A stretch of DNA of 39,285 nucleotides from an uncultured Muribaculaceae bacterium (lineage in GTDB: Bacteria; Bacteroidota; Bacteroidia; Bacteroidales; Muribaculaceae), in NCBI GenBank assembly GCA_910586975.1, contig CAJUKX010000024.1, positions 1 through 39,285 on the forward strand. Direction: 5' to 3'. A model generated the notes under the pieces. The model was given only the letters and a program-made list of their open reading frames with translations, searched no databases and had not been told where the DNA came from. The position numbers and the translations under genes are program-made. How positions within the stretch are numbered: position 1 is the first letter of the stretch; every line of letters starts with the position of its first letter. This document shows positions 8,999 to 17,549 of this stretch, in pieces.

Positions 8999-10494
8999 TA
9001 TTTTTCAACTTTAATGATTTTGTACTTGGGAACGAGGAGCTTCATTATGCACCAGCCAATGAGATAAGATACACCGCAAATGCAGAATATAATGAAATAG
9101 CCGGCAGGCTTGCCTTCAAAGCCCATGAACTTCATATTAGTCTCGGCTGCATGGTCAAAGAGTATACCCGAACCCATGTTGATAAGGAATGAGCTGATAC
9201 CGCCGGCCATACCTCCGATACCGATGATTGTGGCGATGGTGCTCTTGGGGAACATATCACCTACAACCGAATAAATATTCGCGCTCCACGACTGGTGGGC
9301 AGCTCCGGCAAGACCTATGATAATCACAGGCCACCAATATGAATAATTTCCAAGCGGCTGTGCGAGGATGGCAAGCAGCGGGAACAATGCAAAGATAAAC
9401 ATTGCCTGCATACGTGCCGAATATGGATTCTTACCGGTACGGTTGATGATAATTGTAGGAAGTTTACCGCCGTAAATAGACAGCATGGTGATTGCATACA
9501 GCACAAAAATCAGCATCTGAGCAGTTGGGGTATCGGTGGCGTATCCATAGACATCGGAGATGTATGCGGGAATCCAAAAGAGGAAGAACCACCACACACC
9601 ATCGGTCATGAATTTACCGAATATCACAGCCCAGGTCTGGGGGTATGCAAAACACTTCCAGAAAGGAATAGTAGCGGTCTCAGAATCTTCAACCTCGGCT
9701 TTTTGAGCAGCGGTTTCATCAGGATTGGTATTGTCCTGCTCGATGTAGGCGAGTTCTTTTTCGTTCACATACTTGCTCTTGGCAGGATTCTGATAGAAGA
9801 ACATCCAGAAGCCCATCCATACAAAGCCTAAGGCACCGATGACAATGAATGCCATTTCCCAACCGTTACCTACACCAATCTTCTGGAAGTAGCGGGCCAG
9901 GGGCGGAATGGAGATGGGAGCGATAAGGGCGCCTACAGTAGCACCGGCATTGAAGATTGATGTTGCATAAGCACGGTCGCGTTTAGGGAAATACTCGGCT
10001 GTAACCTTGATAGCGGCCGGGAAGTTACCGGCCTCACCAAGTCCGAGAATGATTCGGGCGGCTATAAAGTAGTAAACACTGGTGATAGCTACAGTTGAAG
10101 CTATGGCTCCGGTAGCTGACACAAGTTCAGCAGCATTGTGCAGACCTACGGTGTGCTCTGTGGCCCAACCGCATGCGGCATGCAGACAGGCGCCGAGCGA
10201 CCAGATGAATATAGCCCACAGATAACCCTTCTTGGTGCCCATCCAGTCGATGAATCGGCCTGCAAAAAGGTTTGCCACGGCATACACTATAGAGAAGATG
10301 GCCGTGATTAGACCATAATCGGTATCGGTCCAGTGGAATTCAGGTGCTATGAAGTCTTTCCAAGTGAGCGACAGTACCTGACGATCCATGTAGTTTACTG
10401 TGGTTGCGAAGAACAACAGCACGCAGATAAACCAGCGGAAATTAGATGCTTTGGCAAGCATCGCGTTTTCCTTTCTTTCTATTGCACTTTTCAT
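8998..10494 (-). CDS. exuT: Hexuronate transporter, MFS family
   Basis: A 498-residue major facilitator with about 12 membrane helices, most like the anion:cation symporter (ExuT) branch that imports galacturonate and glucuronate. It has the conserved NYMDRQVLSLTW stretch at the end of helix 1, GLGEAGNFPAAIK, and an acidic cytoplasmic loop mid-protein. An alternative start at 10461 (MLAKASNFRW) would give 487 residues and has a GAAAGG-like ribosome site 7 nt upstream; the first ATG has none, so the shorter form may be real. Its position between uxaC and uxaB supports a hexuronate substrate. Confidence 0.88.
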   Translation of the reverse strand: MKSAIERKENAMLAKASNFRWFICVLLFFATTVNYMDRQVLSLTWKDFIAPEFHWTDTDYGLITAIFSIVYAVANLFAGRFIDWMGTKKGYLWAIFIWSLGACLHAACGWATEHTVGLHNAAELVSATGAIASTVAITSVYYFIAARIILGLGEAGNFPAAIKVTAEYFPKRDRAYATSIFNAGATVGALIAPISIPPLARYFQKIGVGNGWEMAFIVIGALGFVWMGFWMFFYQNPAKSKYVNEKELAYIEQDNTNPDETAAQKAEVEDSETATIPFWKCFAYPQTWAVIFGKFMTDGVWWFFLFWIPAYISDVYGYATDTPTAQMLIFVLYAITMLSIYGGKLPTIIINRTGKNPYSARMQAMFIFALFPLLAILAQPLGNYSYWWPVIIIGLAGAAHQSWSANIYSVVGDMFPKSTIATIIGIGGMAGGISSFLINMGSGILFDHAAETNMKFMGFEGKPAGYFIIFCICGVSYLIGWCIMKLLVPKYKIIKVEK

Positions 10495-10511
10495 GGTATG
10501 GATTACTCGCT

Positions 10512-11927
10512 TTAGAATTTAAAGTATTCCTTGGCATTGCCATAACATACTTTTGTCACGATTTCCTTACCGATGAAGTCAAGCTCTGAAGCAGGAAGCA
10601 GACCCTTCTCGATGTCGTTGCCGAGAAGATTGCAAAGTGTGCGGCGGAAATACTCATGACGAGGATAACTGAGGAATGAACGCGAGTCGGTGAGCATGCC
10701 CACAAAGCGGCTGAGCAGACCGAGGTTGCTCAGTGCAGTCATCTGCTTCTCCATACCGTCTTTCTGATCAAGGAACCACCATCCCGAGCCGAACTGAATC
10801 TTACCGGCGCCGTAACGGCCGTCCTGGAAGTTACCAAGCATTGTAGCCACGAGTTCGTTGTCGCGGGGATTGAGGTTGTAAATAATGGTCTTGCCGAGCT
10901 TGTCCTGCGAAGCCAACATATCGAGGAATTTCGACATTTTCTTGGCTACGGTGAAGTCGCCGATTGAGTCGAAACCGGTATCGGGGCCAAGCTGTGCCAT
11001 CATGCGTGAATTATTGTTGCGGATTGCACCGTAGTGGAACTGCTGGGTCCAGCCTGAGTCATGGTCCATTATGGCAAACTCAACCATCATTGCAGTCTTG
11101 AACTTCTTGATTTCTGCAACTGTGAGTTCTTCTCCGTTCTTGTATATTTTGTTGAAGATGGCATCAATCTCATCTTTGGTATATTCTTCGGCATAGAATT
11201 CCTCGATACCGTGGTCGCTGAGACGGCAACCTACAGATTCGAAGAAATCGTGACGCACTTTAAGCGCTTCAATCACATTGTCGAAAGAAGAAATCTGAAC
11301 GCCCGAAACTTCGGCCAGTTGACGGATGTATGCCTGATAGTCGGCAGGACACTCAACAGCCATAGCCTTGTCGGGACGCCATGTGGGAAGCATGCGGATT
11401 TCAAAACCATCGTCTTTCACCTTTTTATGGTATTCGAGAGAATCAACGGGATCGTCGGTTGTGCAGACCACCTCCACATTGTAATGGCGCATCAGGCCGC
11501 GGGCTGTAAGCTCGCCGTTGGCCAGCTTGTCTGAACACACATCGTAGATTTCACGTGCGGTAGAGGGATTGAGGAGTTTTTCAACACCGAATGCGGTTTT
11601 GAGTTCAAGGTGCGACCAGTGATACAATGGATTGCGCATGGTGTAAGGCACAGTTTCGGCCCATTTCTCAAACTTCTCCCAGTCAGTGGTGTCTTTACCG
11701 GTGATGAATCGTTCATCAACACCGTTTGTACGCATGGCACGCCATTTGTAATGGTCACCTTCGAGCCATATTTTAGAAAGATTCGGGAAACGGTGATCGT
11801 TAGCTACGTATTCGGGAATAAGATGACAGTGGTAGTCGATGATAGGAAGGCCCTCTGCATATTCATGGTACAGACGCTGGGCTGTAGATGTTTCGAGAAG
11901 GAAGTTCTCGTCATTAAACTGTTTCAT
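10512..11927 (-). CDS. uxaC: Glucuronate/galacturonate isomerase
   Basis: Isomerises D-galacturonate to D-tagaturonate and D-glucuronate to D-fructuronate, the entry step of hexuronate catabolism. The 471-residue protein belongs to the amidohydrolase superfamily. The metal-binding HCH motif is at 33-35, and further conserved stretches include STDDP-like TTDDPVDSLEYH and the C-terminal LTDSRSFLSYPRHEYFRR. Length is typical. It is the promoter-proximal gene of the operon, 17 nt upstream of exuT. Confidence 0.96.
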   Translation of the reverse strand: MKQFNDENFLLETSTAQRLYHEYAEGLPIIDYHCHLIPEYVANDHRFPNLSKIWLEGDHYKWRAMRTNGVDERFITGKDTTDWEKFEKWAETVPYTMRNPLYHWSHLELKTAFGVEKLLNPSTAREIYDVCSDKLANGELTARGLMRHYNVEVVCTTDDPVDSLEYHKKVKDDGFEIRMLPTWRPDKAMAVECPADYQAYIRQLAEVSGVQISSFDNVIEALKVRHDFFESVGCRLSDHGIEEFYAEEYTKDEIDAIFNKIYKNGEELTVAEIKKFKTAMMVEFAIMDHDSGWTQQFHYGAIRNNNSRMMAQLGPDTGFDSIGDFTVAKKMSKFLDMLASQDKLGKTIIYNLNPRDNELVATMLGNFQDGRYGAGKIQFGSGWWFLDQKDGMEKQMTALSNLGLLSRFVGMLTDSRSFLSYPRHEYFRRTLCNLLGNDIEKGLLPASELDFIGKEIVTKVCYGNAKEYFKF

Positions 11928-11965
11928 GTATATTATTTAGAATTGTTTTGGTTTCAAACGATGTT

Positions 11966-11995
11966 CAAATTTAGCAAAAAAATACCATACGTAAA
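11966..11995 (-). promoter_or_regulatory. Candidate promoter of the uxaC-exuT-uxaB-uxaA operon
   Basis: A consensus minus-strand -7 box TAAATTTG lies at 11973 down to 11966, about 40 nt before the uxaC start. The -33 position has TTTA (11995-11992, 18-bp spacer) instead of TTTG. A weak -33 fits a promoter that needs an activator. The assignment rests on the motif alone. Confidence 0.45.
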
Positions 11996-12021
11996 TATAA
12001 AATTATCCATTATTAGGTGGA

Positions 12022-12056
12022 AAAAAGTTCATATTTAGTATAATTCGGAACTTTTT
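12022..12056. repeat. Inverted repeat upstream of the hexuronate promoter
   Basis: A 9-bp perfect inverted repeat AAAAAGTTC/GAACTTTTT (12022-12030 and 12048-12056) is separated by 17 nt. It lies about 50-85 nt upstream of the candidate uxaC -7 box. It could bind a regulator of the hexuronate genes, but the AT-rich background makes chance symmetry possible. Confidence 0.3.
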
Positions 12057-12116
12057 ACATTTTTAATGGAATTAATTGCTTAAAAAAAGAAACGCCTGTT
12101 ATGTTTTTTATACAAA

Positions 12117-12152
12117 ATCGCCGGCTTGCACTTTTGATTGCAATCCGGCGAT
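12117..12152 (-). terminator. Terminator after the GH43-like gene
   Basis: The arms 12117-12130 and 12139-12152 pair with one mismatch and a short loop, giving a GC-rich stem (ATCGCCGG/CCGGCGAT). On the minus strand it lies 20 nt past the GH43-like stop and is followed by TTTTGTAT. The T tract is interrupted, so efficiency is uncertain. Confidence 0.75.
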
Positions 12153-12171
12153 ATAAGATTTCAAGAAGATT

Positions 12172-13236
12172 TTACTTTTTATTCTTGTGCGACTCCGACC
12201 ATTTTTCAAGACGATCGTATTCGTCTTTGGTGATTCTCATGAACGAACCGTGCTGAGGTGCTTTAACACCCTGGATGCCGATAGGCGAGTGGAAGTTGCG
12301 CATGTTTTCATCGGCCTGGCAAATGCGATAGCGTTTGGGATTGGATGAGTATTCAATATAGGCTATACGCCAACCCTTCTCACCGGGAATCTTGAATGCA
12401 GAAACACCTTCGCACTTTTTGTTACCCTCGAAGTTCACATAGTCATCTTCAACGGGTTCGCTCCAGGGGCCTTCGAGCTTGGGAGCTGTAGAGGTGAACA
12501 GGCCGGGTTGACCGCCTTCCTTTTTGATCATCATGTGGTACTTGCCATCGCTTTCGAGATAGTTTATATCTGCATCGATTGTGGCATAACCCCAGTCAAG
12601 GAGAAGACGGGGCTTGGTAATGGTAGTGAAACTTTCATCAGCGTACGAATAATACATACGGTCGTATTTTTCGCCATCGGCCTCGTTCCACAACGAATAG
12701 TATATCATGTAACCACCCTTTTTGCCATCGGGCCATGTGTATTCGGGGTTCCAGAAGATCTGAGGAGCCCATACGCGCTTGATGGTGCTGTAGTCGGTAT
12801 AGGGGTCGGGGCTCTCGGGGTCGGAGAAGATTGATGCGCCTTTGCGAAAATCGAATGTGGTGGATTTCCAGTTTATCAGGTCATCGCTTGTGAGCAGATC
12901 TATACCATAGTTATGCCATTTTTTGCTTTTTCCTACATTCATGTCGGTTGTTACCATAAGGTATCCTGAACCGTCATGTTTACGTGTGATGTAGGCATCA
13001 CGGGTGCCGCCTTCGATTTTGGCTACTTCAGCGGGGTCAAACACGGGTCCCCCGTCAATAAGGTCATGATAGTTCAGACCGTCGCGGCTCAGAGCGTAGG
13101 CTGTCCATTCACCCTCACCACTCATGTGGCAATAAAGGAAGCCATAATCACCTTCTTCCCTGTTTTGAGCTGAGAGATTTCCGGGAAGAGCCATTATTCC
13201 GGTCAGCAGGGCAATTGCAAGAATATTATGTTTCAT
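12172..13236 (-). CDS. Secreted GH43-like glycoside hydrolase
   Basis: A 354-residue exported protein with a signal peptide (MKHNILAIALL..., cleavage near LSAQ) and the five-bladed beta-propeller pattern of GH43-type arabinosidases and xylosidases. Blade motifs include VWAPQIFWNPEY (156-167) with a following YMIYYS strand. A probable pKa-modulating aspartate lies in IDADINY (220-226) and the likely acid glutamate in KCEGVSAF (274-281). The catalytic base probably lies in the GTRDAYI region near residue 80. The substrate is not readable; arabinan or galactan side chains of pectin would fit the neighbouring GH28 gene. Subfamily assignment needs a database search. Confidence 0.78.
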   Translation of the reverse strand: MKHNILAIALLTGIMALPGNLSAQNREEGDYGFLYCHMSGEGEWTAYALSRDGLNYHDLIDGGPVFDPAEVAKIEGGTRDAYITRKHDGSGYLMVTTDMNVGKSKKWHNYGIDLLTSDDLINWKSTTFDFRKGASIFSDPESPDPYTDYSTIKRVWAPQIFWNPEYTWPDGKKGGYMIYYSLWNEADGEKYDRMYYSYADESFTTITKPRLLLDWGYATIDADINYLESDGKYHMMIKKEGGQPGLFTSTAPKLEGPWSEPVEDDYVNFEGNKKCEGVSAFKIPGEKGWRIAYIEYSSNPKRYRICQADENMRNFHSPIGIQGVKAPQHGSFMRITKDEYDRLEKWSESHKNKK

Positions 13237-13287
13237 AGTTTGTATAAGCTAATCGGCTTGATCGTTTATAGATATGTAACTCTTTTA

Positions 13288-13295
13288 CAAATTTA
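13288..13295 (-). promoter_or_regulatory. Candidate -7 box of the GH43-like gene
   Basis: A minus-strand TAAATTTG (13295 down to 13288) matches the TAnnTTTG consensus and lies 51 nt upstream of the GH43-like start. The expected -33 region falls inside the 3' end of yjbQ and has no TTTG. The short gap between the two genes also allows read-through from yjbQ. Confidence 0.4.
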
Positions 13296-13301
13296 CGAAA
13301 A

Positions 13302-13721
13302 TTATTCCATATCTCCAATTATTGTGGCAACAATTTTGCGCGGGCCGCCATAGTCGCGGAATTCACACAGATATATACCTTGCCATGTCCCCATGTTGAG
13401 CCGTGCATCGGTTAGGGGCAGCGTAAGCGTAGACCCTACAATGATGGACTTTGCATGCGAGGGCATATCGTCGGGCCCTTCGTCTACATGAAGATAATAC
13501 GGGGCATTTTCAGGCACGAGCTTGTCGAAAATGATATTAAGGTCATGTCTTACGTCAGGATCGGCATTTTCATTCAGGGCAAGCGCCGCCGATGTATGCT
13601 TGATAAGCAGGTGAAGAAGTCCGGTACGTGGCAAAGCGGGTAAATTTCTCAATACCTCACCCGTAATGAGATGCACACCCCTGCTGTATGGTTTTAATGT
13701 AAACTCAACTTGTTTTATCAT
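13302..13721 (-). CDS. yjbQ: YjbQ family protein (secondary thiamine-phosphate synthase)
   Basis: A 139-residue single-domain protein of the UPF0047/YjbQ family, some members of which have a weak thiamine-phosphate synthase activity. The family hallmarks are present: LLIKHTSAALALNENADPDVRHDL with its conserved histidines and aspartates, then SHAKSIIVGSTLTLPL and the C-terminal GTWQGIYLCEFRDYGG. Length is typical. Its ATG lies inside the left terminal repeat of the 168-bp inverted-repeat element, so the element supplies its translation-initiation region. The physiological role is not settled for this family. Confidence 0.88.
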   Translation of the reverse strand: MIKQVEFTLKPYSRGVHLITGEVLRNLPALPRTGLLHLLIKHTSAALALNENADPDVRHDLNIIFDKLVPENAPYYLHVDEGPDDMPSHAKSIIVGSTLTLPLTDARLNMGTWQGIYLCEFRDYGGPRKIVATIIGDME

Positions 13722-13887
13722 AAGTAAGTAATAGAGAATTATTTATATTATATGCGCCGACTTATAGGCAGCAGATTCAATACGATGAAGAGGGAGCGTA
13801 GTCGTAGCTACGTGACCGATGAAAAGGGGTGAAGATGCGTTCATAAGGCAAGCAGATGATATAAACTATTTTTCATTACTTACTTAT
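13720..13887. repeat. 168-bp element with 13-bp terminal inverted repeats (MITE-like or structured RNA)
   Basis: Perfect terminal repeats ATAAGTAAGTAAT (13720-13732) and ATTACTTACTTAT (13875-13887) bound the element. Complementarity continues inward: 13734-13739 with 13868-13873, 13742-13751 with 13856-13865, 13753-13755 with 13852-13854, and 13761-13765 with 13843-13847, with short mismatches between. The centre holds the palindrome CGTAGCTACG (13803-13812). Two near-repeats lie around the centre, CGATGAAGAGGG and CGATGAAAAGGGG. The ends begin and finish with TA, as TA-targeting miniature elements do. The element touches the yjbQ start codon at one end and the GH28-fusion stop codon at the other. 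No protein is encoded in it. Confidence 0.6.
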
Positions 13888-16800
13888 TATTGCATTTTGT
13901 TTAATCCTTCCCAACGTACATTCCATTTACCGTCGTTGGGGAAACCGGGATTCTCGCCCTCCGAGCCGTCCCAGCCGGCACACATCATGGCAACTGCATC
14001 GAGCAGACTGCCGTTACCGGGAAGATAAAGGCGCAGGCGCTTTGGTTCCTGAAAATTGTGGCCACTGACAAGGTAAGTATTCTTGCCTTTGTCAATAAGA
14101 AGGGCATCAATTGCCATATCAGCCTTTCCGAGACGGGCTGCACACATGGCAATCATCCCATAGTCCCAACCCCAGGTTGTGGGCCAGTTCCAGTTGGTCA
14201 TAACATGTTCGAGAGTACGTGCCATTACAGAATCCTCAAATAAATCTGTTTTTGGCAACATGCCGCATGCACCGAGAACAGCCGGATGATCGCTGACAGA
14301 CTTAAGCTTGAAATCTTGTTCTGAAATAGCTGCTTTGGATGTCTGGGCCGGAGTGATGTACGGATCGAATTTTGCAGTCTTGGCCTTGGTGTTGAATGGT
14401 CTGAGTGGCGCACCCGACGAATATATACCGTCTGCCGAAACGTGCAGCGGAGCTATTTGTCGTATTATAGCATCCCACTCCTTATTGCGCTCCTTACCAC
14501 GTCGTTCGCGCCATTGCTGAGCTTTTTCAAGACCATAGCGCCAGTATGCCTGCTCAAACGGATGATGGTATGAGAAATCTTTAGACATGGATTCCTGCAT
14601 GGCGGTGTGTCCTCTCAGTTCTATCTTACCGGCCTTATTTGTGCACGCTTTGGCATAGTCGGCCATAAAAAGAGCTGTTGCTTCTACCTGCTCACCATAT
14701 TTGTCAAGTACTTCCTTTGATGGATTGGCGCGATACATTTCCTCTGCCATATAAATATAATGCGGCTGCTGCCAAATGAGGAAAGAGCCGGTATTTGACG
14801 GAGCCTCCCCGGCTTTGGGATCGGTCATTTTCATCCATCTCGCACCTGCGAAATTCTGACGTTTTGCTATTTCCTGAGCTACAGGGAAAGCCTGTTCATT
14901 ATACCAATGGAGCATTTTTGCAAGGACATCCGGCCGATTCCATAAAGCAAAATGCACACCATGCCACCACGTCATTTCGAGATGAGGACGACCAAACCAT
15001 GAATTGTATGTAAGTCCCGTCTCTTGCGGAGGAGTAGAGTTGGCGCAATTGATATATGTGAGGAACTGCGAAAGCACCACTCTGCGCTCAAGCTCGGAAG
15101 CACGTGAGTCGGTACACTTGCCGAAATCAACTATCGCACCTTTGTTCCACCACGAAGGCCACTGCTTAAGATTGGCCTTCAGTGCCTGATCGTAATAAAA
15201 AGTTTCTTTGAATTTCTGAGGCTTTTCGGGCGTGTAATTTACAGAGATGGAAATCACATTATCTTCAGGGGTCAGCTTATAGTGATTGTCTGCTACATTG
15301 GAAAAAGTAGCGTTACCTTCCCATTTCAGTACAACATAATATGTTGTGCCGTCAATCTTGCGCTCGATAACAGCTGTATTAGGGTCGCTGTAAACTACAT
15401 TTGAAAAATGTTTTTTTGAGTTTTCCCAATCAGCCGCATCGTCGGCATGTTTGCCGGTCGGGTACGGAAAGCTAAAGTTTATCTCGGCTCTGTTTTCAGA
15501 AAGCAGGTCGCTGTTAATACGAGAGTACAAGCAATCATCGGCGAGGGTGCAGAATGTAGTTACTTTTACCGGGGTATTGTCTACAGTATAACTCGATTCA
15601 ATCTTGCCATCCCACAGCTGCAACTCCTGATTAATATCTTTAAGACTGTCAAATGACAATTCCTTGCCATCCTTGCTCTTGAACGTAAGTCCTACGATAC
15701 CAAGATTCAAACGGTGAGGGTTAACCCTGAAATATTCAGTTGCCTGCTGATTTCTGCCACCTTGTTTGAATTCCACAGCATAAATCTCTTCTCTACCGTG
15801 ACCGAGATTCATAGTACGTTGGGTTTCTGATGTGTTAAGAGAATCAACGTTAGGAAACGAATGCCACCCCCACTCGCTCATTGTGGTCAATGGTATGCCA
15901 TTCTTATAATAGCCCGGGAAAGACTGAAGTCCTGTGGCATCTACGGTGAAGGCAATTCTTCCATTTCCTACAGAAAGAGCAGCCAATGAATCTACTGATG
16001 TTACAACAGGATTATTGCGGCAGACAACAGCCCGGCGATCGACCGGAGGTTCTGCGCCACCGGGGTTATAAGGCCACTTGTCAGGGCAGATACTGTCATT
16101 GAGATAATAATTCTCAAAACTTATTTTTCCAACTTTTCCTTTGATTGAATTGCCGTCTGATACACCATTGAAACGGCAGTCTTTAACGTTTATATCATAT
16201 ACATTGACCGAATCATACAAAGCAATGATCTGAACACCGTACTTGCTCTTGTTGCAGGTGACGTTCTCGAGATTGATATTTCTAACCACCGGATTAAAAC
16301 CGCGGCAGCAAATCTCATTGTGCTCATAGTCGAGATTGATTTTCAAGACCGATTCTCCACATTGTCCTACCTTAATATTACGGGCATAGATGTTTTCCAC
16401 AATACCTCCACGACATGAATTGGTCTTAATGCGGATAACTCTATCGAGATTGGGACTGTCCATGATATTGTTCTCGGCAAAAACATTACGGCATCCGCCT
16501 GAAATCTCGCTGCCGATTACCACACCGCCATGACCGTTTTTCATCTCACAGTTTCTCACTATGATGTTTTGGCTCGGACGGTTCCACTTTCTGCCATCAT
16601 TATTACGGCCGCTCTTTATGGCAATGCAATCGTCACCGGTATTGAAATAACAGTTTTCAATCAAAACGCCGTCGCATGACTCGGGGTCGCAACCGTCACC
16701 GTTAGGGCCGTCATTGTTGATATGCACACCACGCACTGTGATGTTGCTTGACAACAAGGGATGGATAACCCAAAAGGGCGAGCGCAGCAGAGTTACATCC

Positions 16801-17465
16801 TCAATAAGTATACGGTCGCATTGATTAAAGTTTATGAGCTGAGGGCGCAGACCGTCCTGTGGCCCGAAACGGCGCTTGTCAACGTCCACACCATCCTCGG
16901 CCATTTGCAGCAGACGGGCACGGCTGCCGTTTTTCTGACTGATAATACCGTCGGTCCAGCCATACTTGGCAGCGCCACACCACTTCCACCATGTTTCATT
17001 GGAGCCGCCGCCATCTATAGTGCCCTCACCGGTGATGGCTATATTGCTCGCCTTATAGGCATAGACACAGGGCGAGAGGTTCCAGCAATCAAGGCCTTCC
17101 CAGCGAGTTTTCACTATCGGGTACAATTCGGGTTGAAAAACGAACTGAAGCACCGCGTCTTTTTCCAGCACGAGATTCACGTTATCCTTAAGCTCTATAG
17201 CACCTGTATGCCATACACCCCCGGGAACTATAACCTTGCCACCTCCGGCGTTGGAACATGCGCTGATTGCCAGGTTGATTGCATGCTGATTTGAGGCCGC
17301 ATCCGATTCAGGTTTCGCACCAAATTTCTTAATGTTATAGGATTTGTTTTTGAATACCGGCTGTTTTATACTGTTTGCGATGCCGGGATAGATATCTGTC
17401 CATCCATTTGCCATACTCAATAAGGGCATGAAGATGACAGACAACAGAAATAACAGTTTTTTCAT
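13887..17465 (-). CDS. Secreted GH28 polygalacturonase fused to a six-hairpin glycosidase-like domain
   Basis: A 1192-residue exported fusion. A signal peptide (about 1-19) is followed by a GH28 beta-helix (about 40-460). The GH28 catalytic motifs are complete: GPNGDGCDP at 253-261, GDD at 277-279, GHGG at 311-314 and RIK at 345-347. The GPNGD form rather than GPNTD suggests an exo-acting polygalacturonase. From about 485 to the end is a different module: a beta-sandwich-like segment (about 490-760), then an alpha-helical, Trp-rich region including SWFGRPHLEMTWWHGVHFAL (822-841). That pattern resembles (alpha/alpha)6-barrel glycosidases such as GH65/GH95 relatives, but I cannot assign a family. 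The likely role is pectin or rhamnogalacturonan breakdown in the periplasm or outside. No SusC/D pair is nearby. Confidence 0.82.
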   Translation of the reverse strand: MKKLLFLLSVIFMPLLSMANGWTDIYPGIANSIKQPVFKNKSYNIKKFGAKPESDAASNQHAINLAISACSNAGGGKVIVPGGVWHTGAIELKDNVNLVLEKDAVLQFVFQPELYPIVKTRWEGLDCWNLSPCVYAYKASNIAITGEGTIDGGGSNETWWKWCGAAKYGWTDGIISQKNGSRARLLQMAEDGVDVDKRRFGPQDGLRPQLINFNQCDRILIEDVTLLRSPFWVIHPLLSSNITVRGVHINNDGPNGDGCDPESCDGVLIENCYFNTGDDCIAIKSGRNNDGRKWNRPSQNIIVRNCEMKNGHGGVVIGSEISGGCRNVFAENNIMDSPNLDRVIRIKTNSCRGGIVENIYARNIKVGQCGESVLKINLDYEHNEICCRGFNPVVRNINLENVTCNKSKYGVQIIALYDSVNVYDINVKDCRFNGVSDGNSIKGKVGKISFENYYLNDSICPDKWPYNPGGAEPPVDRRAVVCRNNPVVTSVDSLAALSVGNGRIAFTVDATGLQSFPGYYKNGIPLTTMSEWGWHSFPNVDSLNTSETQRTMNLGHGREEIYAVEFKQGGRNQQATEYFRVNPHRLNLGIVGLTFKSKDGKELSFDSLKDINQELQLWDGKIESSYTVDNTPVKVTTFCTLADDCLYSRINSDLLSENRAEINFSFPYPTGKHADDAADWENSKKHFSNVVYSDPNTAVIERKIDGTTYYVVLKWEGNATFSNVADNHYKLTPEDNVISISVNYTPEKPQKFKETFYYDQALKANLKQWPSWWNKGAIVDFGKCTDSRASELERRVVLSQFLTYINCANSTPPQETGLTYNSWFGRPHLEMTWWHGVHFALWNRPDVLAKMLHWYNEQAFPVAQEIAKRQNFAGARWMKMTDPKAGEAPSNTGSFLIWQQPHYIYMAEEMYRANPSKEVLDKYGEQVEATALFMADYAKACTNKAGKIELRGHTAMQESMSKDFSYHHPFEQAYWRYGLEKAQQWRERRGKERNKEWDAIIRQIAPLHVSADGIYSSGAPLRPFNTKAKTAKFDPYITPAQTSKAAISEQDFKLKSVSDHPAVLGACGMLPKTDLFEDSVMARTLEHVMTNWNWPTTWGWDYGMIAMCAARLGKADMAIDALLIDKGKNTYLVSGHNFQEPKRLRLYLPGNGSLLDAVAMMCAGWDGSEGENPGFPNDGKWNVRWEGLNKMQ

Positions 17466-17490
17466 GGTTTATATTGTGTATTAAAACGAT

Positions 17491-17533
17491 TTTAAACCTC
17501 TTGAGCTTCGCTATGTCGCTCAAGAGGTTTAAA
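17491..17533 (-). terminator. Terminator of the bat operon
   Basis: A perfect 16-bp inverted repeat (17491-17506 and 17518-17533; core CCTCTTGAGC/GCTCAAGAGG) around an 11-nt loop lies 17 nt after the batE stop. On the minus strand it is followed by TTTTAAT-like sequence. It also lies only 26 nt upstream of the GH28-fusion start, so it separates the two units. Confidence 0.85.
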
Positions 17534-17549
17534 TATATTTATCGGCGTG

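Noticed and set aside
13769..13781. 13-nt match CAGATTCAATACG to 33897-33909
   Set aside because: A match this short is expected by chance in a 39-kb window; the surrounding sequences differ.
16761..17294. 177-codon plus-strand frame opposite the GH28 domain
   Set aside because: Antisense to the GH28 catalytic motifs; no promoter or domain seen.
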